Shown here: piece after piece, positions 45,190-55,156 of the stretch
How positions within the stretch are numbered: position 1 is the stretch's first letter
Layout: every line of letters starts with the position of its first letter
Source of the DNA: Sordariomycetes sp. S80-01Y
Taxonomy: Eukaryota; Ascomycota; Sordariomycetes
DNA: 64,000 nucleotides
Direction of reading: 5' to 3'
Assembly: GCA_037042185.1 (NCBI GenBank)
Contig: JAXQJY010000028.1
Span: forward strand, 1,612,001 to 1,676,000
The notes under the pieces: generated by a model
What the model saw: the letters and a program-made list of their open reading frames with translations, nothing else
The model's database searches: none
Told to the model about the DNA's origin: nothing
Position numbers and translations under genes: made by a program

Positions 45190-45842
45190 GGCGTCTCTCC
45201 CATCATCAGGAGGCATTTTCTTGTCTTTGCGATTCTTTTTAGTGGCAGGAGTTGAGGGGGTTTCTGCGTTAGTTGGTAAGAACGCCAGACCTAGGTTTCG
45301 TCGTGTGCAAATAATCTGCGTTGGACGCCTCACTCACGCCTCCGCTTTCGTTCTACGTATCTTAACTCCATATTGTTTCTGTGTTGCGAGCGCGCTTATC
45401 GTCCCAAGCACTAAACCACACACAGCGTTCGGCGGTTAGCAATGGACTCCAATTGCAGCGTCCCAGCCAGAGACCGACGGGCCGGGTGCACTCGGGGCTT
45501 AGGACACCAAGGATCCAATATTTGCGCCAGTCCTGGAGACCTTGTACGAACCAACAACATACAATCCACCATTTGGAGGTCGACACATCTGACATCGCCA
45601 CAGCCACAGTTGGCAGTGCAGGCGCCTGAACTCACCTCAGTGGGAGTGGAATGTTTCGACAGCCGCCAACCCCGCACCTCTAGCCGCTGGGGTCGTCTCG
45701 CCGAAATGCATTTATCTCTGGATTGCTACTTACCGAGAGCGTCGATGAATGTTCCGTAGAAATTATTCTTTCTTTCTTGTCATTTGTTTCCTAGCGAGAT
45801 TTACTTTGGTTGCAGACTGTCGCTGCCTACAATTGTAGCATA
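45190..45842. other. Intergenic region and promoter of the HeLo-like gene
   Basis: About 650 bp. Overlapping frames at 45381-45759 on both strands have no recognisable motif. The last 150 bp are T/C-rich (ttctttctttcttgtcatttg), likely the start-site region. Confidence 0.4.
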
Positions 45843-47176
45843 ATGGCGGATCCGCTGAGTATTGCTGCTGGGATTCTGGCGGTTGGGGGCTTCGCCCTCA
45901 AGTCCAGCATGGCGCTGCACAGCACCATCCGCGGTTTCCGAAGTCAGAACAGAGACGCTCGCGCTCTCAAGGCCGAGGTTAGCGACCTGACTGGTGTCCT
46001 GGGTTCGTTGCTCGAGACGGCATCCAGCAACCCCACCCTCGACTTCACAGCCCTTGAGCTTCCTCTTGAGCGCTGCGGGAAAGCATGCGAAGAGTATGAG
46101 ATCATAATATCAAAGTGCACCAAGCACTCGGATGGCTCGAAGTCAAGCATACGTGATTGGGTCACGCAGAAGTACCTTCAAGGTGACATAAACGATTTCC
46201 GTGCCATGATAGCCATGTATAAATCCACCATCAACATTGCTCTAGCGAACGCGAATCTGTAAGTGCTTGCGCAGAACAGCACGACTCTTCTCGTGGTTGC
46301 GGAACTAGTATCTGACACGTGCACAGAGCCATTACTGCCGTCCCTTCTGCGGTGCTTGAAGAGTACAAGGATATGATATCCGACGCCACGTGCGACCTAA
46401 ACACTCATCTTGATAACTTGCGGGAGAAGATTGAGAGGGTGCAGAGGGGAGAGGCTGGGTCTGCTAATGACCTTGTGACCGAATGGAACGCCATGATAGA
46501 GGAGAAGCAGAGCACGCAGCAGAGCCTCAAGATGTGTTCGCGGCTGTCCGCTCAGATCGCGCAGTACGAATCAGCATCCACGGAGCACAAGCAGTTTGCC
46601 GATCGTCCGTCGGCGCACAAACATGTCAGATCTGGCCTGGACAAAGCAAAAGGGTCCATTCAGAGTCTCGTAACGCGCCTCCAGGCACACGAGGCTTCCA
46701 TCGATGCTCAGTTGGAGGCTGTGTCTTTGGATGAGGCGTCTTCCGAGACTGTCGCCTCTCAGCTAGCGCGACTGCAACAGACGAAGGAGAGCATCAGCCA
46801 ATGTATACAGGTTGTATCTGAAGCCAGCCACATGGCCGAGGAGCGCAGCAACGTCTTCGAGGACATTACTCTGGCAGACAATAGCTACGCCTTCTCGGTG
46901 TCGACTGTCAACGACCTCGTTGCGGCCAGGCGGCTCAACCTCAAGGGCAGATCACGGCACTTTGGCGGCCAGGTATCAAACGAAACCGTCCAAAAGTCTA
47001 TGGAAGCCCTCACAAATCTGGATAAGGAACACATAAGATCAACCCAGCTTGCAGGAGACACCAGTCCGGACCCGCACAGTGATGCAAGCAGGCCGGAGAA
47101 CCCTCCAAGAGACTTCCGACTCTTCGACCAGCGCTTCGGGCCTGGGACGCCGCTTTCCGTCGGCAAGACGAATTGA
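45843..47176 (+). CDS. HeLo-like N-terminal domain protein (fungal STAND N-terminal family)
   Basis: Two exons, 45843-46258 and 46327-47176, about 421 residues. MADPLSIAAGILAVGGFALK, LHSTIRGFRSQNRDARALKA and LPLERCGKACEEYEIIISKC follow the HeLo-like N-terminal domain that fronts many fungal NLRs and also occurs alone (for example in the azaphilone cluster L-type proteins). In HET-S the related HeLo domain forms membrane pores. The rest is long helix/coiled coil (residues ~150-310) and a short polar segment near residue 347, RSRHFGGQVSNETVQKSM, which recurs in stand-alone members of this family as I recall them. No nucleotide-binding domain is present, so it would act as a partner or executor and not a sensor. 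Role inferred from domain type. Confidence 0.8.
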
Positions 47177-47812
47177 TTATGTTGACGTGTGCCTTGGTAT
47201 TCACAAATTCCAACAAGCTCCGTAACAACTTATCTTTATTGTTCAAACGCTTCTTGCAATTTTGCACAACTGAGCGTTTCGGCCGTAATCTGCTGAAGTG
47301 TGACCTGATTAGCAGTCGTGTCCACTGGTCCCCTGCCAGTACTGCTCGACATGGTCGCGAAATCCGGTTGGTACTGAGGAGACGCAAGTACTCAATATCT
47401 TTGATTGCCGGTGTTGGAATTAGGTTTTGTTAAGGTTATCGGAGTCTAGTCTAGACCGTATGCAGGTTCCATGCATGATGCAAGATAACACAGAGTAATG
47501 CTGACCCTCCCCTTGGCATTTCATGGTTAAAAGCCACAATTACTCGGCTTTCCTTGGTCCTGTACTTGCCATTGGCCGACCTGAGAGCTAGAGACAAAGA
47601 AGAAAGTCTGGAAGTTCTGTATTGAATAGGCACCTGCCGCATTAGGCAGTAAACCTATAATACCAAGATATGTGGTTCTGCGGGGGAGACTTAGTGTTCG
47701 TCAGGGCAATCGTGTATAAGATAATGTGCGAGGGCGGACGAGTTCGCTTGCAGAGCCACGTTGCTGGAGCTGCTGTCTTTGTCGTTTCCTGTCCCTCACC
47801 ACGCCTGTCAAG
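47177..47812. other. Intergenic region
   Basis: About 640 bp; 3' end of the HeLo-like gene and promoter of the next gene. Nothing else seen. Confidence 0.4.
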
Positions 47813-49414
47813 ATGAAAGTCACTTCTGCCTTGTCGCTGCTGCCAGCGCTGGCCAGCGCCGCCCATTTCTCGAGGGAGCAGTATGAGTCGGGTGAGGTGC
47901 ACCAGATGATCATTGACATGAAGAATGTGAGATTGAGCTGTGCTATACACCTTTTAAACCTTTGCTCACAGTCATCAGGCTCAATGGGATGCTCTCGAAG
48001 CAGCTGGCGCTCTTGACTCTACCCAATGGCCCTCATGGAAGACTTGGGACGCGCTTGACCCCAAGGTCAAGAAAGATCGTCTCAAGTGTAAGTGCGGCGT
48101 CGCCGTCGCTGAGAGAGGCAACCCGATGCAGACGTTCCGCTGCAAGAATGTAAGTACAGCAGCGCTTACACAAGCTTGTGAATGCTAATCGTCGTGTTCC
48201 AGATGGACCTGTACGACTTCCTGAACCACAACGACATGGGCGGCGGCGAAGCCGATCCAAACTACCCCAACAGGCGCGGCTCGTCTGTCTGGGGCTGGGT
48301 GTCTCCCGAAGGCCGTCAGATTGCCCTCATCGGTCAGCACACTGGCACCGCCTTCGTCGAGGTGGACGACAAGGGTAAGATGACCTACCTCGGCCGCCTG
48401 CGCGCCCAGGACCCCGTCGGCTCTTCGTGGCGCGAGATTCGCATCCTGAAGGACATGGCCATCATTGGTTCCGAGGCTGTTGGCCACAACGTCCAGATCT
48501 TCGACATGAACAAGGTCGCTGCCATCGACCCCGCCAGCCCGGTCACCTTTGACGGCGAGTCCGAGCTGCTCGGCTTGTTCGACGACCTGCCCATTGGACG
48601 TGCCCACAACATCGTTGTTGACTGGGATAACGAGTACGCCATCGCCGTCGGTGCTCAGCCGCGTAACCAGACCTGTGCTGCTGGCTTGGAGTACATCGAC
48701 CTCACCGATCCCACCAACCCCTTCAAGCCCGGCTGTGCCAGCTCGGATGGTTACACCCACGACGCTCAGTGCGTGACCTACAACGGCCCTGACAAGCGCT
48801 ACGTCGGGCGCAACATTTGCGTTGCCTACAACGAGGACAGTGTCACCGTCTGGGACTCCACGGACAAGGCCTCGTCTGAGATGCTCGGCCGTCTGGAGTA
48901 CCCCGGTGCTACCTACACCCACCAGGGCTGGTTCACGGAGCGCAACTGGCATCAATTTATCCTCTTCAACGATGAGCTGGACGAGGTGCGCGGCGTTGGC
49001 GCGGCCGCCGACGGCATTCCCATCACCCACATTATGGACCTCTCGGACCTGACGGACCCCAAGTACACCGGCTACTTCTACAACACCGACCACGTCGCCA
49101 TCGACCACAACCTCTACATCGAGGACGGCATCATGTTCCAGTCCAACTACGGCGCGGGTGTCTGGGTCACGGATGTCTCCTCCATCGCGGAGTACCCTGA
49201 CGGCAGCAAGGTGGAGAAGCTCGCCTTCTTCGACATGCACCCCGAGGACGACGAGGCTGGTGGCTCGCTGGAGTTTGTCGGCTCCTGGGGCAACTTCCAG
49301 TTCCCTTCGGGCTTCATCGTCGCCAACACCTTTGAGCGCGGCGCCTACGTCCTCCGCGTTGCCAGCGGTCCGGGCCGTGACGGCGGCAAGGGCTTTGGCG
49401 GCCCGTCTACCTAG
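47813..49414 (+). CDS. Secreted LVIVD-repeat / choice-of-anchor B family protein
   Basis: Three exons: 47813-47926, 47979-48149 and 48203-49414, about 498 residues. A signal peptide (MKVTSALSLLPALASAAHF) starts it. The main part is a beta-propeller-like repeat protein of the LVIVD/choice-of-anchor B type: VWGWVSPEGRQIALIGQHTG, VGSSWREIRILKDMAIIGSE, GYTHDAQCVTYNGPDKRYVG, TYTHQGWFTERNWHQFILFN and HNLYIEDGIMFQSNYGAGVW, with several HD/HN motifs. It also has paired cysteines near residues 65-90 (KCKCGVAVAERG, FRCKN), fitting disulphides in a secreted protein. Enzymatic activity is unknown. The strong GC third-position bias suggests high expression. A 422-codon antisense frame on the minus strand results from that bias and is not a gene. 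Confidence 0.88.
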
Positions 49415-49613
49415 GTAGCTTCGAGGACAACACCATCCAGGTAGACAGCTCATAGCAATAAGACAATGCGCCTTCAGAAAAAGACATTTGTCGCTGATCG
49501 CTGATCACTTAGATCCTTTCTAAAGAAGGCCGATACACAATTTGGGCTTCTTGTTGAAGAAAATGTAAAGCTGTATTCTATCATACTTGTATGTGCGTAT
49601 CAGTCTCATCCCG

Positions 49614-50919
49614 TCATGGAAACCAGCCGTTCCTATTCCAGTCAACGTACGAAGCGTTGATACGCGACAAATCCGGCACTCCCAGGTTCGTAGCATCGAC
49701 CAGTATCTCCCTCTTGAGCAGCTTGATAGCCCACTTCACGCCTTCCAGTCCGTACACGTTCGCGTACATGAACGGCCTGGCAACGCCGACCGCCCGCACG
49801 CCCAGCGCCAGTAGCTTCAGGACATCGGTGCCGTAGCGGACGCCCCCGTCTGCGTAAACCTCCGTCTGCTGGAAAATCTCGGGCGCTTCCCTGTGTATGG
49901 CGAGTGCCACCTCCAGGCATGACGGCGCACCGTCGAGCTGCCGAGCCCCGTGGTTGGAAAGCAGCATCCCGGGAACGGAGTGCTGGATGGCGATTCTGGC
50001 GTCCTGGACCGTGAGTATACCTTTGACGACGATAGGCAGTTTTGTCATGGTTCGGAGCTGGTCATAAGTATCCCAGGTCATACGTGTGTAGTCAACGTCG
50101 CTGCCACCGCTTCAGCAAACAGTCATGACATGGAGCTTAAGTTCGTACTCACGGTGGTCCGCCCCGCAGTCTGTACGCTCTTTGGCGATCGCCAGACGTC
50201 GGGCTGTCTATAGTCAAGACAATTGCTGCTGCGCCCGACTTCTCAATACGTTTCAGAACGGCTTGCGTCTTGTTCATGCTATCCGGCAGATACAACTAAT
50301 CACTCGTTAGCTTGAGCTGCCGCCAATTGCAGGGCCGTGGTTTGTGTTACCTGTTGGAACAACACTTGCCCGGGGGCTCTGGCTTGCGAGATCTCCTCGA
50401 TACTGTTCGACGCCAAAAGAGAAGGTATATATAGTATCCCCTCCTCGCCAGCTGCCTTTACAAGATTCTGCTCGGCGTTGGGGTGGCCGTAGATAGCTCT
50501 GGCGGCGGGGCTTATGAAAAAGGGGCTAGAATAGTTGTGGCCCAGTATAGTTGTCCTATCCCTCAATATTAGCCTCTTTTAGAATTTAATCATCAAATTA
50601 AGTCTCACGTCATGCTCGCGGCAAGGTCTCCCGAGTCCACCAAGACCCGCGGTTGAAATGAGTACCGATGGAACACTTCCATGTTGTTTCGATAAGACCA
50701 CTCTCCTCCCGCTGCATTTCGATAATAGGTGTAGTTCTCCAGCGGCAGGTAATTCCGAGCTGCCTGATCAAAGTCCGGCAGGCCAGCAATGGTCTCGAGC
50801 GGGGGAAGTGTCCCCGCAGGGATGTTCCCGTGGAACTCCTCATAGCCGTTGGGTGGTTCGTTCAAAAAGGGGCGTGCGGCCAACGCTACATGCGCCAGAG
50901 CCGCGAGACGAAAGTGCAT
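49614..50919 (-). CDS. Secreted FMN-dependent alpha-hydroxy-acid dehydrogenase/oxidase
   Basis: Four exons on the minus strand: 50919-50609, 50561-50351, 50295-50153 and 50109-49614, about 386 residues. The first residues (MHFRLAALAHVALAARPFLN) look like a signal peptide. The TIM-barrel FMN family is shown by PFFISPAARAIYGHPNAEQN, AAIVLTIDSPTSGDRQRAYR, LPIVVKGILTVQDARIAIQH (FMN-binding lysine) and LLSNHGARQLDGAPS, which contains the catalytic histidine and substrate-binding arginine, then VYADGGVRYGTDVLKLLALG (phosphate site). It resembles lactate 2-monooxygenase and glycolate/lactate oxidases; there is no cytochrome b2 haem domain. Secretion is unusual for the family. Introns are 47, 55 and 43 bp. 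Confidence 0.9.
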
Positions 50920-53040
50920 GATGGTCAATTGGCGACAGAACCCTGCTGTTTCTAATGCACAATGGAAATTTGTCGATCATTTTGCAACGGACATATATAT
51001 GGCTTTGTGTGTACGCGTGGCCCCCTTGCTTTAGTCCATGGTGCACCTCTGCCACGCTGCCTGTTGGAATGCTGCGATGCGTGGCTGTATGTGGAATCAC
51101 CCCAGCTTGATCGGCTCTGTTCCGAGATCGAATTCCTGGTGGCTGGTGATTATTATCTGAGGTCTCATTCATTCGCAGATTTGAGCAGCAGTTCAAAATC
51201 GGACAGCATGGCAGGCTGCGTACTAGCTGATCAACTATCGCTACTACGAAATTTCCACGACTTCGGGGGCGCGACTTCTTAGTAGACATGTAACGTTCGT
51301 TTCCTTGATTATCTCCGACTTTTGTTCAGTATCCCCGGATTTTAGGATGTCAAAGGATCCTATCGTCATGAATCAAGGACTGGTATGCTGCCCACGTCTT
51401 CGGTTACACGGAGATCCGAGACACTATCAGGTCGACTCGAAAACCCCACCAAGGCAGTGCTGTTAGACATGATAACCTGCGTTCCTCTTCACCTTGGCTT
51501 GGAGAGGTCGTAGCAAATCGCTCCCACGTCCGTTCATCGGATGTTTTGGGGCCCGCGAACCAGCACGGCTTCTGGCCGGATTTTAGGCACGGGCGGGGTC
51601 TCGGCACTGCAATCAGCCATTGATCCGTCCTTCCTGGCGCTGTATTAAATGATTACCCCAATTCCTGACTTCAAACGCTAACATCTTGGTAAAGCCCGAA
51701 GAGCGGTACGGAGGCTCCCGGACGAAAAGGACGGACAGTGTAGTGCCGTCACATGCAGAACCTATTCCGGATCACTACCCCTCACATGCATTGTACTCGG
51801 TGTCGCAGGACTCTCTCCCTTTTGATCTCGGCGCAGGAGTTGCAAATTCTTGGTATGGGGAGGCAAGCGTGTGCTCAAGCCGCGCATGACCGCGACGTGA
51901 GACAGACGTTGACGCGGGCCAGCCCCTGTACAGAGTGGCCAAGAATTACATCTAAACAGAAATCACTCCATCCGTTCGAGAGCTTGGCTCAACAATGCGA
52001 GAGCAGGAAACCTAGTCGTTGAGAGATTGTCATTGGCAGTGGCCCAGAGAAATTAACATTCGTAGCTGGCACATGTAAGGCTCTGTGACGGTCTCAATCC
52101 GCAAGCTTTCCAGTCCTTTTTCCTTCCAGGATATATCTGCATTGACCTGTGCGTTTAATCCTATTGCTGGATGTATGCTGCTAGGTAAGGTTTGGCCTTG
52201 AAGTGCGGTTTTACCAAGGACGCCTCGGAAGCCATATTGGGACACAAGAACTGCGCGCTAGACCTTGAGCACTCTAATCAAATGTGAAGAGCGAATTTGG
52301 CAGCGTGGTCACTATTGCGTCGATCTCTTTTCTCGCCGTTCGAAGTCCTCTCTTCCGGGAGCACTGGGCCTCTTCCGACACGGCAGAGTCGGCCACAAGC
52401 CACGCTCCGATCTAGACCAGCCAGTGATCCTGCGTCACATGCATATCCATGGCATTCGCCCCACGCAGCGGGATACATGTTGTGGTCAAGCCGCGCTAGG
52501 CCATCGTCCAGATTACCTCCCACTGCCGTCTAAGTTGGTAGCGTGAGCTGTCGGCGCCATGCAATATGGTCAAGCAAGCTTAACTGTGCATATATATAAG
52601 CCTGCCCTAATCCTAATTTGCAAACATGAGGATAGGTATCCCTTCTCGCCGCATAGTACCCTTGTTTCATGGTGGTCACAGCAAAGCTTCTCACGAACAC
52701 CCTTTAACGCCGACCCACTATCACCGGACCCCTGTTCGGGATTTTCATCAGCCTCATCCCTCACTCTCACCCAAAACCTCACTCACCCACCGGCACCCCC
52801 AAATCACACCATCGCCCCCGTCGCGCCCAATCCCACTTCGACCACTCAGAAGCTGCAGCACGTCGATCCGTCGCTGCACCTCTACAGGCACCCATCACAG
52901 GCCTTTTCTCCCCCCCTCAGTCCAGCGGCGCCGCCGCCAGCAAACCCGACGATTTGAGAGAGCTCTCGCTCAGGCCGTACCGCACGAGCAGCTACCCACC
53001 CCCTATAGTCCCAACACAGCTAATTACCCCCAATCACGCA
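50920..53040. other. Intergenic region, 2.1 kb
   Basis: No gene with recognisable motif on either strand. The end (52640-53040) is C-rich and probably the promoter and leader of the following gene. No tRNA or repeat seen. Confidence 0.45.
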
Positions 53041-53484
53041 ATGCTCATCCCCCGCTCTCTCGGCCAATTAGGCGCCAGGGCGGCGCGCCATTCGGTGGTG
53101 AGGCGGCAGCAGTCTTTGACGCGCTGTCGCGCCCCCTTGGGCCACTGTGTGAGCCAGCAACGTTGGACGAGCCAGAGCCGGGATCAGCCGCCATCAACCG
53201 AGTCGGCATCGGGTTCAGCGGGGCGCGAAGATGGGCAGGATGAAAAGGTTCAAGGCCTGCCGGCACCAGGCGAAGGGTACAAGCTGGACGTCTCGGGCGA
53301 AGGAAGCAGTGTCAGCCTGGGACATCTGGGCCCGTTGGTGGTCAATAGGGACGGGACAACCGGGAGGGTTGCAAACTGGGAGACCATGACTGTCCATGAG
53401 AAGGAAACTACGTTGGCCTTGTTGAAGAAGAGGAACAAGGCGAGGTTGGACGTCTTGAAGAAGGACGAGGAGGCAAAGTCTTGA
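53041..53484 (+). CDS. Small mitochondrial-type protein of unknown function
   Basis: Intronless, 147 residues from the ATG at 53041. The N-terminus MLIPRSLGQLGARAARHSVV is rich in Arg, Ser and Ala with no acidic residue, a good mitochondrial presequence. The conserved core is GHLGPLVVNRDGTTGRVANW, ETMTVHEKETTLALLKKRN and RLDVLKK, a pattern (GP-x-V-x-N-x-DGT ... NW) I recall from small fungal mitochondrial proteins without assigned function. An upstream in-frame extension exists but starts before the presequence and is less likely. Confidence 0.72.
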   Translation: MLIPRSLGQLGARAARHSVVRRQQSLTRCRAPLGHCVSQQRWTSQSRDQPPSTESASGSAGREDGQDEKVQGLPAPGEGYKLDVSGEGSSVSLGHLGPLVVNRDGTTGRVANWETMTVHEKETTLALLKKRNKARLDVLKKDEEAKS

Positions 53485-53749
53485 TGAACGTGAGTTCGGA
53501 AGATGAGCAAGGTCTTGTGAAGTTGTCAACATAAATTCATTTCATCGACAGCATGTTGCATGCGTCGCGCTGTATAGTTTGTATCATCCCATCCTCAACC
53601 GCTGGTATCCCCAACCTAGTCCCGCTCCATTTCTTGCCCAAACACAGTAACGCCTCAGTCCTGAACGCCTCACCTACCCAGCCGCCCATGCTTAAGGATA
53701 TATACGAGGTAGCACCCATCACCGGCCTTGCCTCTTTTAACGCAGTGGA

Positions 53750-55156
53750 CTACCTGGAGTCCTTGGCGGCCTCGGCCTTGCCTCTCTTGCCAGCTTGCTT
53801 GGTGAACTCCTTCCACAGCGCGGTGATATCCTCGCTACCCTCGTTCTTCTCCACAAGCAGATTCTTCAACCACTTGTTCTCCGTCTCGAGCTGGGACACG
53901 CGGCTCTCAAGCGAGGTGACCTTGTCGGTCATCTCCTTGGCGGACTTCTCAAGGGCTTGCTCACGCTGCTTCTTCTTCACGCGGAAGCGGGCGCTGGCAG
54001 CAGTGTTGCGCCTGCGCTTATCCTCCTCCGCGGCAACACGCGATGCTTCCTCGAGGTTGGCAGGCGGTGGTCGAGCTGGAGCAGGATCCACGGCTTTCCT
54101 CTTGTCGCCGCCCCTAGCTGGCGCGGGGGCGTGATACTGAGGCTGCTGAGGGTGTTGAACTTGGCTGCCGTAGACGGCGCCATTGTTGGGTTGCAGAGGC
54201 TGGAAGTTATGGCCATCGGCAAAGGCGTTGTTCATGGAGGGGGCCTGGGGGTAGGCGCCGAACTCCTGGAAGTTGAACTCCCCTACCATGGTTGTCAGTT
54301 ATGGTTTCAAACGATGAGGATAACAAGCGCGGTGGGTGAGAGGTTTCATGATCGATGACGGCCTAACCGGGGACGGCAGACGACGGCCATCGACGGCATC
54401 GACTGCATCGTGAAAGGGAAGAGATGCTGGCATCGCCTAGGGGAATTGCCTATTGAGGCGGTTGGATGGACGGTGCATTGGCTTGCAAGGGCGATTAGGA
54501 GCAAATCACGGGATATTGCGCCATCGCCGCCAATTTGTCATCTGCAGCGTCTCACTGAGAGGAGAGCCCCACCTTCGGCACACTTGCACCAGAGGTCGCA
54601 ACCAGCACTTGCTTATGGGCGAGCACGTGAAGGTAGCACTGCAGTGAGCGTGGGGGGTAGCATCCAGACTCGTCCGAGTGAGACGAGAACTGGGAGGTCT
54701 GGTGAGGAGCGTCCGTGTTGGTGTGGTGTTGAGCCATGAGACCAGCTCAGGCCATCTCACCAACGCCGATCAACGGAGAAGGGGTCAAGCAGAGGGAGGC
54801 AAATCGCAATAATATCATGAATAAGACATGAGAGAGCAGCGCGTCTCACCATTCATGAAGTCCATGTTGGAGATGTCGCCCATGACCGAAGCCGGGTCCT
54901 CGGCGGACGAGGGGGCCGGCGTAGCGACAACATCAGGCTTAACGGGAGGCGCCTGGAAGTCGGTGTTCTGGCCGGAGTCGAGGTCGAAGAACTCGGTGTT
55001 GGTAAAGAAGCTCAATGAATCCTCCATGTTGAAGTTCTCCTCGTTGGTGGAATCCTGGGGGGAGATGGCGTTGAGATCGCGGAGGTACTGGGACACGTTG
55101 GGACCCCGGCGGCCGTTGTAAGTCGACATCTTGTCCTTCTGAGATGATGCAGACAT
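53750..55156 (-). CDS. cys-3: bZIP transcription factor, CYS-3/MetR-type sulphur regulator
   Basis: Two exons, 55156-54850 and 54282-53750, about 279 residues. The N-terminus GRRGPNVSQYLRDLNAIS and FFTNTEFFDLDSGQNTDFQA is characteristic of the CYS-3/MetR group; the C-terminus is a bZIP with basic region EEDKRRRNTAASARFRVKKK and zipper KVTSLESRVSQLETENKWLK, then EDITALWKEFTKQAGK. In Neurospora, CYS-3 activates sulphur-assimilation genes under sulphur limitation. The intron is 567 bp, exceptionally long here, with GTGAGA donor and CTGAC...TAG acceptor; joining gives NMDFMNGEFNFQEFGAY, as expected. A shorter form from the ATG at 54289 (inside the intron end) would keep the bZIP but lose the N-terminal part. 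Confidence 0.85.

Noticed and set aside
48185-49453. A 422-codon minus-strand open frame opposite the LVIVD-repeat gene
   Set aside because: It is exactly antisense to a well-supported coding exon with strong third-position GC bias, which leaves the opposite strand open; its product is Val/Gly/Asp-rich without a domain.
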